5,985 bases of DNA from assembly GCA_025655635.1 (NCBI GenBank), contig JAHXIM010000217.1, positions 1 through 5,985 on the forward strand, written 5' to 3'. Source of the DNA: a gamma proteobacterium symbiont of Lucinoma myriamae. GTDB lineage: Bacteria; Pseudomonadota; Gammaproteobacteria; GRL18. The notes under the pieces were generated by a model. That model did no database searches, was not told the origin of the DNA, and was given only the letters and a program-made list of their open reading frames with translations. The translations under genes were made by a program, and so were the position numbers. Positions 1 through 5,643 of the stretch are shown piece by piece. Every line of letters starts with the position of its first letter. Within the stretch, counting starts at the first letter, position 1.

Positions 1-86
1 TTCATTACGGTTAGTGAACCGCCCATTGCGGACCCGCATGATGGGTGGTGTGGGGGCTGTAGGAGAGAAACCTGTGGCTACCCGAT
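1..86 (+). mobile_element. 3' end of a group II intron (domains V and VI)
   Basis: Two adjacent RNA hairpins match the catalytic end of a bacterial group II intron. Domain V: 19-26 pairs with 41-48 (8 bp, with a G21-U46 wobble in the third pair), then a 2-nt bulge at 39-40, then 27-30 pairs with 35-38 around loop 31-34. The triad at 20-22 reads CGC, as in class C introns. Domain VI: 52-63 pairs with 71-83 through several wobbles, leaving A80 bulged as the branch-point candidate. The following CCCGAT puts the 3' splice site at about 86-87, 7-8 nt after the bulged A, which is the usual distance. The reverse transcriptase and the 5' part would lie left of the window. The element lies inside the minus-strand regulator gene. 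The fold was done by eye; the class assignment is less certain than the group II call. Confidence 0.8.
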
Positions 87-690
87 TATATTTACTGAGT
101 ACTTCCAGTAAAAAACGATGTGCACCTGAACCATTTTGTCTTGATACCCAGCGGTATTGCGGGCTAAAAAGATCATCAATACTACTTATTTTATGCTTCA
201 GGGACGGTTTAATCATTAGCCCCTGTTCACGTTGAAAAGCACGGATCAGAACCCACTGACGAAATTGACTATATTGTTTAAGCAGCGCGGGATGGCGTAA
301 GTGACTTTCGTTATCAGGACCCCAGTGAATCGCACAGACATCTACCCGGTTTGATTGCAATAAATCCAGACCCAGTCGGGTCCCTGTAGCGGTATAACTG
401 ATTAAGGCATGGTTTCCGGTTTGCTGGGCAAATTCCTGGATAATTCGATACAGGAGGGGATCATCACTGCCGGCAATGATCAGACGGTCAGTAAGCAAAC
501 CACCATGCGCTGAATTGTGCATCCAGTGGTCTATCAGCTCACGGGGGAACATCCATTTACCAGTAACTTTGGTTGCTGGAATGTGCCCATCATTAACCAG
601 AGCATAGATTTTTTTTTCATTCAGGTGTAGATATTCTGCGACCTGTTTGACGCTCATAAAGGTATTATTTTCAGTGGCTACAGAGGACAT
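87..690 (-). pseudogene. HTH plus PBP-like sensor regulator, 3' end lost at the intron
   Basis: About 201 codons are readable from ATG 688-690 before the frame runs into the intron; full-length relatives are about 300 residues. Residues 12-58 form an excisionase/MerR-like winged helix-turn-helix (MSVKQVAEYLHL, then NDGHIPATKVTGKW, then a Pro-Arg before the last helix). From about residue 67 (DRLIIAGSDDPLL) a type-2 periplasmic-binding-protein-like domain begins, with a TATGTRLGLDLL stretch and IHWGP. Such one-component regulators are often found near molybdoenzyme and cofactor genes, so sensing of an oxyanion or cofactor is a plausible inference, not shown. It starts 47 nt after the fdhD stop on the same strand, so the two are probably cotranscribed. 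The Shine-Dalgarno signal is weak (GAGAAAG about 8 nt upstream); ATG 655-657, just before the HTH, is an alternative start. The distal ligand-binding lobe is missing here, and codons read through the intron look unrelated to the family. Confidence 0.75.
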
Positions 691-737
691 AGTTTGCTTT
701 CTCTGGTATTAATTGTGGTTGCGCTGTCAGAACAACT

Positions 738-1625
738 TTATATGCTCTGGGCGGCCTGTTGATTCTTTTGTAATGATTCTGTCTGTAATGGCTTTGCTTG
801 TAATGGCTCAGGTATGGCATCAAACTCGATATTTTCAGCGCCGTTATAGACCAGAAAATGTCTGCCCTTGGCTCTGGCAATTAAGGTGACACCGACTTTT
901 TGTGCCACTTCCAGTCCCATGTGTGTGACACCTGAACGTGAAAGCAGTACGGGAATACCCATTTGGACTCCCTTAATTACCATTTCAGATGTCAGACGAC
1001 CCGTGGTATAAAAAAATTTATTATGTCCGGAAATGTTATGCAGCCACATATGTCCGGCAATCGCATCAACTGCATTATGGCGTCCCACATCTTCTACAAA
1101 AAGCCCCATTTGCGTATTCTCACAAAGGGCACAGCCATGAACCGCACCGGCACGTTTATACACGTCGTTATGATGATTAAGTACACTTAATAAATCATAA
1201 ATTCTGGATTGCCTGATCTGCACACGGGGTAGATTGATTTTATCAAGATCAACCATCAGCCCACCAAAAACAGTGCCCTGACCACAGCCGGTTGTTACTG
1301 TTTTTCGGCCGAGTTTCTTATCCAGATCAGCCACCTGATTAAATACGGAATCGGTTTCCCAGTCAACCTGAAGTGATTGTACGTCGTTAATATCATGTAC
1401 CAGACGTTGATTTTTCAGCCAGCCTAACACCAGCAGCTCCGGGTTAGTGCCCAGAGTCATTAGTGTGACAATTTCACGTTTATTTAAGTAAATGGTCAGT
1501 GCGCGCTCAGCCGCAATATAGCCTTTACGAGCCTGGCCTGACTCATCAATAGCGGTAACAGCCGCAGTTGCTTCCAGACCGGCATCAGTAAGTTGCGGCT
1601 GATAAGTGGAATGAGTTATGGCCAT
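738..1625 (-). CDS. fdhD: FdhD, formate dehydrogenase sulfurtransferase
   Basis: FdhD moves sulfur from a cysteine desulfurase (IscS in E. coli) onto the bis-MGD cofactor before it enters formate dehydrogenase; without it the enzyme is inactive. The 295-residue product carries the family hallmarks: TTGCGQGT at 111-118, the catalytic-loop CxxC as GCALC (Cys165, Cys168), EDVGRHNAVD at 178-187, TTGRLTSEM at 207-215 and SRSGVTHMGLEVA at 229-241. It is cytoplasmic, with no signal peptide. The ATG at 1623-1625 is preceded by AAAAGGG (1633-1639 on the complementary strand) with a spacer of about 7 nt, which supports this start. The last 25 or so residues are a low-complexity tail of five-residue repeats (PLQAK, PLQTE, SLQKN) not expected in the core fold. 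It diverges from the FDH accessory operon and is followed 47 nt later by the interrupted regulator. A sigma-54-like promoter lies about 75 nt upstream. Confidence 0.96.
   Translation of the reverse strand: MAITHSTYQPQLTDAGLEATAAVTAIDESGQARKGYIAAERALTIYLNKREIVTLMTLGTNPELLVLGWLKNQRLVHDINDVQSLQVDWETDSVFNQVADLDKKLGRKTVTTGCGQGTVFGGLMVDLDKINLPRVQIRQSRIYDLLSVLNHHNDVYKRAGAVHGCALCENTQMGLFVEDVGRHNAVDAIAGHMWLHNISGHNKFFYTTGRLTSEMVIKGVQMGIPVLLSRSGVTHMGLEVAQKVGVTLIARAKGRHFLVYNGAENIEFDAIPEPLQAKPLQTESLQKNQQAAQSI
761..805 (-). repeat. Three 15-bp imperfect tandem repeats in the fdhD 3' end
   Basis: Units 761-775, 776-790 and 791-805 each end in GTAATG on the + strand. Read in the gene's direction, each contains CATTACA and encodes the five-residue series PLQAK, PLQTE, SLQKN. 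The period of exactly five codons keeps the frame, so copy-number change by slippage would lengthen or shorten the FdhD tail without breaking the gene. Confidence 0.8.
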
Positions 1626-1698
1626 TTTTTTACCCTTTTATTGACAGTTAATGACTTTTGTTTACTATGAATTATTATTGTTTTTGTTAAAAAATATG

Positions 1699-1715
1699 AG
1701 CAATTTCCATACCGT
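1699..1715 (-). promoter_or_regulatory. Sigma-54-like -24/-12 promoter for fdhD
   Basis: Read on the minus strand this is ACGGTATGGAAATTGCT. It has the essential GG and GC exactly 10 nt apart and a full TTGCT at -12, but a weaker -24 box (ACGGTATG against the consensus TTGGCACG). With -12 at base 1700 the predicted transcript start is near 1688, giving a leader of about 60 nt before fdhD. The call rests on consensus matching and on having a partner promoter facing the other way. Confidence 0.5.
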
Positions 1716-1842
1716 CTTCAGGAAATAATGGTTTAAGTGGTTCTTCATAATCTCTACAGCATTTATCCGAATGGCCATTTTAGCTTGTGTTATGTAAATC
1801 AAGATGAAATAGTGGTGATTTCTGTCCATTAAAAATTATTTG

Positions 1843-1859
1843 TGGGACATAATGTCCCA
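1843..1859. promoter_or_regulatory. Perfect 17-bp palindrome, candidate activator-binding site
   Basis: TGGGACATAATGTCCCA has two 8-bp arms around a single A at 1851. Its centre lies about 100 bp upstream of the predicted rightward transcript start (near 1951) and about 163 bp upstream of the predicted fdhD start (near 1688). Both are usual distances for an enhancer-binding protein acting on sigma-54 polymerase. Seven T residues follow at 1860-1866, so it superficially resembles a terminator, but no transcript should be ending here between divergent genes. The cognate protein is not identifiable from this window. Confidence 0.6.
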
Positions 1860-1877
1860 TTTTTTTCTTTTCCATTT

Positions 1878-1904
1878 TATGGATTATTTTCCCTTTGTAT
1901 GGAT
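1878..1904 (+). repeat. TATGGAT direct repeat, two helical turns apart
   Basis: TATGGAT occurs at 1878-1884 and again at 1898-1904, exactly 20 bp apart and so on the same DNA face. The first copy is also the right half of a short inverted repeat, TCCAT-TTT-ATGGA, at 1871-1883. It lies between the palindrome and the rightward -24 box, where a second regulator or a bending protein could bind. The sequence is AT-rich, so chance is a real alternative. Confidence 0.35.
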
Positions 1905-1923
1905 AACAATAGCAGATTAATTA

Positions 1924-1940
1924 TTGGTATATAACTTGCT
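1924..1940 (+). promoter_or_regulatory. Sigma-54-like -24/-12 promoter for the DUF3305 operon
   Basis: TTGGTATATAACTTGCT aligns without gaps to the -24/-12 consensus TTGGCACG-N4-TTGCW. TTGG (1924-1927) and TTGCT (1936-1940) match fully, with GG and GC exactly 10 nt apart; the CACG part is degenerate (TATA). With -12 at 1939, transcription would start near 1951. That leaves a leader of about 36 nt that includes the ribosome-binding site at 1973-1980. Confidence 0.65.
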
Positions 1941-1972
1941 CAATGAGATGAAAGAAATAACCTGTTTTACTC

Positions 1973-1980
1973 AAGAGGTG
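1973..1980 (+). promoter_or_regulatory. Ribosome-binding site fixing the DUF3305 start
   Basis: AAGAGGTG lies 6 nt before ATG 1987. The upstream in-frame starts (TTG 1924 and ATG 1948) have no such signal, and the first lies inside the promoter while the second would precede the predicted transcript start. Confidence 0.75.
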
Positions 1981-1986
1981 CAGTAT

Positions 1987-2565
1987 ATGCCTGAAGCTAT
2001 GGCTTTAGAAGGAGCAGAAAGCCGCTTGTCCTCCAGTTTTCCTGTTTCAGTCATTATGCAAAAGTCAAAATCAGATAATGTCTGGGTAGATGAAATATGG
2101 GACGCCATTGGTGTCACTGTGGGTGAACAGGGTGATGTTGATATCGGCAAAGAAAAAACATCTATTATTATCTTACAGCAGGAAGTTATTACCCAATATC
2201 TGAACACAGGCTTTAATCTGGAGCTGTTTGCTGATGAATGTGAAAGCTATTACTACAACCTGATGTCATCCACATCCCGCTGTTTTATTATTGTGCAGCA
2301 GAATGAAGAGGATGTGCCAGTCCCTTTTTTAGTGAGTCTTAGTTATGATGCGGCTCATTCGTATCTGGAGGGTGATGAAATAGTTTATGCAGTTGATTTG
2401 CCACCGGAATTATATCGCTGGAGTGAGGCGTTTATTCTTAATCACTATGCACCGGAAAAGAAGTTCAAGCGAAAGCGTACTAACTGGAAGCAGGATGTGA
2501 GCCGTCAGCCACCGGATAAGAGCCATCAGCTATCTGATAATGGCGGCAGGAAGCACTCCCTATGA
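1987..2565 (+). CDS. DUF3305 family protein of the formate dehydrogenase cluster
   Basis: This 192-residue protein of unknown function matches the DUF3305 pattern as I know it. It has an N-terminal FPVSVIMQ (18-25) followed by NVWVDEIWDAIGV (31-43), then a central Asp/Glu-rich region, and ends with WSEAFILNHYAPEKKFKRKR (145-164). There is no signal peptide or membrane segment, so it should be cytoplasmic. The last 35 or so residues are strongly basic and look disordered. The family recurs beside DUF3306, the polyferredoxin and TorD-like genes in proteobacterial FDH loci, so a role in FDH assembly or electron delivery is inferred from context only. ATG 1987 is preferred because of the AAGAGGTG site and because a start at 1924 would sit inside the promoter. 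Its stop overlaps the next start in ATGA. Confidence 0.85.
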   Translation: MPEAMALEGAESRLSSSFPVSVIMQKSKSDNVWVDEIWDAIGVTVGEQGDVDIGKEKTSIIILQQEVITQYLNTGFNLELFADECESYYYNLMSSTSRCFIIVQQNEEDVPVPFLVSLSYDAAHSYLEGDEIVYAVDLPPELYRWSEAFILNHYAPEKKFKRKRTNWKQDVSRQPPDKSHQLSDNGGRKHSL

Positions 2566-3173
2566 GTAAAACTGTTGATAACGATGCAAGTCAGGCTAAT
2601 GAATCAGAAGGATTTTATTCACGCTGGTCAAAATGTAAGCTCCAGTCGAAAAATAATCATCACGCTGAAAATCACACGCCAGCAACAGATACTCTATCAG
2701 TAGAGATGAGTGTTAATAAAACAAAATCACCTGAACTGAATCAGGAAACCATTGTGCTCTGTGACCAGGATATGCCTGATCTTGACAGCCTGGATGAAGA
2801 CTCTGACTATAGCGGTTTTTTATCACCCGGCGTCAGTGATAAGTTGCGCAAGCTGGCCTTACATAAACTGTTTCATGGAGAGAGTTTTAATCTATGTGAC
2901 GGTCTGGATGATTACGATGAAGAGTTTACATCCTTTGAAAAACTGGGTGATATTGTCACGGCAGATATGCGTTTTCAACTGGAGGAAGAAGCTAAACGGA
3001 AATTGCAGGTAGCTGCAGAAGGGGGTGATACCTCAGATGAGAATGATGACTTAACATTGCAGGATGCAGTCTGTCCTGAAGGTGAAATAAATGAATTAAT
3101 AGATGTTGAGCAAGTGGATGAAACTGCTGAGCAGGAAGAACATCAATTACACAACAACGAAAATCTGTCATGA
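2562..3173 (+). CDS. DUF3306 family protein of the formate dehydrogenase cluster
   Basis: This 203-residue cytoplasmic protein of unknown function shows the DUF3306 hallmarks. FYSRWSKCK lies near the N terminus (18-26). The conserved core runs from about 69 to 140: MPDLDSLDEDSDYSGFLSPG (71-90), then a helix around KLRKLALHKLF (94-104), DGLDDYDEEF (113-122) and LGDIVTADMRFQ (128-139). The segment between 27 and 68 is polar and variable. The tail after 150 is rich in Glu and Asp and probably disordered. The start codon overlaps the DUF3305 stop (ATGA, 4 nt), a classic sign of translational coupling; AGGAAG lies about 9 nt upstream. The contrast between its acidic tail and the basic tail of DUF3305 hints that the two bind each other, which is inference. 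I know of no defined biochemical activity for this family. Confidence 0.87.
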   Translation: MSKTVDNDASQANESEGFYSRWSKCKLQSKNNHHAENHTPATDTLSVEMSVNKTKSPELNQETIVLCDQDMPDLDSLDEDSDYSGFLSPGVSDKLRKLALHKLFHGESFNLCDGLDDYDEEFTSFEKLGDIVTADMRFQLEEEAKRKLQVAAEGGDTSDENDDLTLQDAVCPEGEINELIDVEQVDETAEQEEHQLHNNENLS

Positions 3174-3186
3174 GTGATATTTTTAT

Positions 3187-4809
3187 ATGAATGTAAATAA
3201 TGAAACCCCGACCTCTCTGGTTAATTACAAAGCACGTAAAAAAGCCCTGCAAGCCTTTAATAACGAATCGGTCACAGCAACCAGTCTGGTGAAATTTCAG
3301 TCATTAGGACGTATTGCGGTGATTGGCGGAATGGAAGCGATGGAGTTTGCTCCACGTTTATCTGAAAAACTGCATCCGCAGGTTATTTTGACCAGTGGTG
3401 CTGAAGAACCCGGAGTGCCTGTTATCGCGGTGGGCGGGCGTGACATTCAAATACAGGGTTATCTCGGAGCATTTAAAATACACCTGGGTGAAAAGGGCAA
3501 GGCTAATGCAGAAACAGTAGAGGCTGATCTGATCCTGGATTTGAGTGGACAACCACTATTGGGTATGGCAATGAAACCCCTGGGCTATTTTGTCTCAACA
3601 ACAGATGAAGTTCAGTTGCTTTCGATAATAGATGAACTATTTGAAATGACCGGCAGTTTTGAAAAACCACTGTATACAGATTATGACCCTTCTATCTGTG
3701 CTCACAGCCGCTCGGGTAAAACTGCCTGTACACGTTGTATTGACAGTTGTCCTGCTGAAGCGGTTGTTTCACTCGGGGATATGATTGAAGTCAATTCTCA
3801 ACTATGTCAGGGGGGAGGTGTTTGTGCCACAGTATGTCCTAGTGGTGCGCTTCGTTATGCCTATCCTCAAGCCAAAGATCTGTTAAAAAAAATTCGTATC
3901 ATGCTGCGTACTTATGTACAGGAAGGTGGTCAGGATCCCATTCTGGCTTTTATGGCAGAAGATGATGGCAATGCTCATCAATTGCCTGAGCAAAACAATA
4001 TCCTCAGCGTTAGTATTGAAGAGCTGGCCAGTGTCGGACTGGAGACTTGGCTCACAGCTCTGGCTTATGGTGCTCGTACCGTGTTACTGGTAGACAATGG
4101 CGCCATGCCGGAAAAAGTGGCTGAAGAATTACACAGGCAGCTTGATATTGCAGCTGAAATACTCTCGGCAATAAATTATGCACAGGACAGTATTCAGCTG
4201 GTGAAAACTGAAGACATGAAGCATCAACAGCCTGTCGTTATGCGGGAAATTGTTCCAGCCTATTTTTCTGCCGATAGCGGCAAAAGACAGGCTGCATTTT
4301 TTGCTATCGATCACCTTTATCAGCAAGCTGATAAGAGCAGGCCTATGATTTCTTTGCCCAGTGGAACAATGTTCGGCACAGTATCCATTGATGATCAATG
4401 TACTCTTTGTCAGTCATGCGTCACGGTTTGTCCCGGAAAGGCACTGCATTCAGGTAATGGCGTACCACAGGTACAATTTGTCGAAGCTAATTGTCTGCAG
4501 TGTGGTATGTGTACCAGAACCTGCCCTGAAAATGCCATTACCATTTCACCCCGTTTTCTATTTGATCGGGAACAACGTAATCAGTCCAGAATTCTGCATG
4601 AAGAACCTCCTTTTGAGTGTATTTCCTGTGGTAAGCCGTTTGCCACTGCATCAGTAATTGAAACAATGCTGGTTAAATTACAGTATCACAGTATGTTCCA
4701 AAGTGAGCGGGCACGTAATCGTTTAAGAATGTGTGAAGACTGTCGGGTGGTCGATGTTGTCCAGGATGCGGATGCAATGGCCTTGCAAAATGAAAAGTCT
4801 GTTCATTAA
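3187..4809 (+). CDS. Polyferredoxin (4Fe-4S protein) of the formate dehydrogenase cluster
   Basis: This 540-residue cytoplasmic iron-sulfur protein was probably built from two ferredoxin modules. The N-terminal third (GRIAVIGGMEA at 41-51) resembles a degenerate nucleotide-fold scaffold. Module one: Cys171 then CTRCIDSCP (Cys181, 184, 188), and CQGGGVCATVCPSGA (Cys207, 213, 217). Module two holds two canonical motifs: CTLCQSCVTVCP (Cys405, 408, 411, 415) and CLQCGMCTRTCP (Cys436, 439, 442, 446). Two CxxC pairs near the C terminus (Cys478/481 and Cys516/519) could bind zinc or another metal. It has no signal peptide. Genes of this kind sit with TorD-like and DUF3305/3306 genes in FDH operons; electron transfer during FDH maturation or to a soluble acceptor is inferred. 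The second motif has Gly210 where a classical ferredoxin has Cys. It follows DUF3306 by 13 nt with only a weak Shine-Dalgarno (GAGTG), which suggests coupling. Confidence 0.92.
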   Translation: MNVNNETPTSLVNYKARKKALQAFNNESVTATSLVKFQSLGRIAVIGGMEAMEFAPRLSEKLHPQVILTSGAEEPGVPVIAVGGRDIQIQGYLGAFKIHLGEKGKANAETVEADLILDLSGQPLLGMAMKPLGYFVSTTDEVQLLSIIDELFEMTGSFEKPLYTDYDPSICAHSRSGKTACTRCIDSCPAEAVVSLGDMIEVNSQLCQGGGVCATVCPSGALRYAYPQAKDLLKKIRIMLRTYVQEGGQDPILAFMAEDDGNAHQLPEQNNILSVSIEELASVGLETWLTALAYGARTVLLVDNGAMPEKVAEELHRQLDIAAEILSAINYAQDSIQLVKTEDMKHQQPVVMREIVPAYFSADSGKRQAAFFAIDHLYQQADKSRPMISLPSGTMFGTVSIDDQCTLCQSCVTVCPGKALHSGNGVPQVQFVEANCLQCGMCTRTCPENAITISPRFLFDREQRNQSRILHEEPPFECISCGKPFATASVIETMLVKLQYHSMFQSERARNRLRMCEDCRVVDVVQDADAMALQNEKSVH

Positions 4810-4862
4810 GGTTGATGAATGGGTGATTTTACTCCCTTTAAGTCATTTTTTTCGTTTTAGAA

Positions 4863-4879
4863 CTGGCTTGTTTATTGCT
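4863..4879 (+). promoter_or_regulatory. Sigma-54-like -24/-12 element before the TorD-like gene
   Basis: CTGGCTTGTTTATTGCT is the closest match to the consensus in the window: CTGGC, the G ending the -24 box, and TTGCT all fit, with GG and GC exactly 10 nt apart. With -12 at 4878, transcription would start near 4890, just before the AGGAAA at 4892-4897. The leader would be only 9-12 nt. It lies in the 92-nt gap after the polyferredoxin gene. I saw no copy of the TGGGACA palindrome upstream. Confidence 0.5.
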
Positions 4880-4901
4880 CTATTATATATCAGGAAACAT
4901 G

Positions 4902-5585
4902 ATGATAACTCAAAGACAATCTGACTCAATAAGCTCAGCTTCATTAAATAGGGATCAGAAAAGCAGTGTTGAAAAAACGGTAGTTGAACCTGCAGTGACA
5001 ATGGATTGTAGTGCAGAAGAGCAGCATTATCGTTCATCAGTGTATAAAGTTCTGGCGGGATTATTGAGAACTGCTCCTGACAATGACGCTCTGGATCATG
5101 TCTCAGCATTTGCCGCAATAGAACAGGAAGGTGATGAACTGGCGCTATCAATGTCAATGCTGGGTTTGTCAGCAAAAGCAAGCGATGCTGATGAAGTGGA
5201 TGATGAATTTCATGCACTCTTTATTGGTCTGGGAAGAGGTGAGCTAATGCCTTATGCATCATGGTATCTCACCGGATTTCTTATGGAGAGGCCCCTGAGT
5301 GTTTTAAGAGATGAGCTGGCAGCCCTGGGATTTGAACGCAGTGAAAACGTTCATGAACCTGAGGATCATATTGCAGCTTTGTGTGAGGTCATGGCTATGA
5401 TGATTGATGAGGGTTTTGCCATACATCAACAGGAAAAATTTTTTAGCGGACATATGTCAAACTGGCTGGATCATTTCTTTAAAGATTTAAGTCAGGCAGA
5501 GGCGGCGGTTTTTTATCGTTCTGTGGGTCGATTCGGTCAGGCATTCAGTGCATTTGAAAAACAGTATCTGACAATGCCGGTGTAG
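4902..5585 (+). CDS. TorD/DmsD-family chaperone for the formate dehydrogenase catalytic subunit
   Basis: Redox-enzyme maturation chaperones of this family bind the Tat signal peptide and immature body of a molybdoenzyme until its cofactor is in place. The 227-residue, mostly helical product has the defining motifs: EFHALFIGLGRGE followed by PYASWYL (102-123), EPEDHIAALCEVM (152-164, the ExxDHI signature) and NWLDHFF (187-193). The first 38 or so residues are polar and outside the family core. AGGAAA at 4892-4897 favours ATG 4902; ATG 4899 is immediately adjacent and equally in frame but rather close. A longer reading from TTG 4875 is unlikely because that codon is inside the sigma-54-like element. 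Position between the polyferredoxin and the small Tat protein points to FDH as client, rather than TMAO or DMSO reductase. Confidence 0.93.
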   Translation: MITQRQSDSISSASLNRDQKSSVEKTVVEPAVTMDCSAEEQHYRSSVYKVLAGLLRTAPDNDALDHVSAFAAIEQEGDELALSMSMLGLSAKASDADEVDDEFHALFIGLGRGELMPYASWYLTGFLMERPLSVLRDELAALGFERSENVHEPEDHIAALCEVMAMMIDEGFAIHQQEKFFSGHMSNWLDHFFKDLSQAEAAVFYRSVGRFGQAFSAFEKQYLTMPV

Positions 5586-5603
5586 TAGTAAATAAACAAA
5601 CAA

Positions 5604-5640
5604 TACTCTTTAGTCGAGAGTACCCCTTAGTGGAGGAGTA
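5604..5640 (+). promoter_or_regulatory. Leader with alternative hairpins before the small Tat gene
   Basis: TACTCT (5604-5609) is complementary to AGAGTA (5617-5622), giving a 6-bp stem, 7 bp with a U-G pair, around a loop of about 5 nt. The same TACTC can pair instead with GAGTA at 5636-5640, which overlaps the very strong Shine-Dalgarno GGAGGAG (5632-5638) placed 5 nt before ATG 5644. The two folds exclude each other, so translational control is possible. The stems are short, and no T-run follows, so it is not a terminator. Confidence 0.3.
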
Positions 5641-5643
5641 GTA

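Larger units (their letters stand above)
1626..1986. promoter_or_regulatory. Divergent control region between fdhD and the DUF3305 operon
   Basis: This AT-rich stretch of about 360 bp has no convincing gene. It contains two outward-facing sigma-54-like elements (1699-1715 for fdhD, 1924-1940 for the rightward operon), a perfect palindrome at 1843-1859, and a TATGGAT direct repeat at 1878-1904. I saw no FNR-type TTGAT-N4-ATCAA box. An in-frame TTG at 1924 could extend the DUF3305 frame leftward, but it lies inside the -24 promoter element and lacks a ribosome-binding site. Confidence 0.7.

Noticed and set aside
14..235. Rightward 73-codon open frame at the left edge
   Set aside because: It runs from intron domain V into sequence antisense to the regulator and resembles no protein; it is an artefact of the intron/exon junction.
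671..880. Minus-strand 69-codon frame overlapping the fdhD end
   Set aside because: Shadow frame over the repeat tail of fdhD and the gap after it; no ribosome-binding site or recognisable domain.
963..1190. Rightward small frames inside fdhD
   Set aside because: Antisense shadows of a clearly conserved gene.
1797..1809. IHF-like AATCAAGATGAAA near the palindrome
   Set aside because: It matches the WATCAA half but not the TTR half, and it is not between the palindrome and the nearer rightward promoter.
1843..1866. Palindrome plus T-run read as an intrinsic terminator
   Set aside because: The stem would have a tiny or AT-rich loop, and no rightward transcript should be ending between two divergent genes; an operator is the better reading.
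1924..1986. Longer DUF3305 start at TTG 1924 or ATG 1948
   Set aside because: The first lies in the sigma-54-like -24 box, the second lies before the predicted transcript start, and neither has a ribosome-binding site; ATG 1987 does.
4820..4860. Terminator-like GGGTG...CTCCC followed by a T-run after the polyferredoxin gene
   Set aside because: The stem is only a few pairs interrupted by mismatches; too weak to call a terminator.
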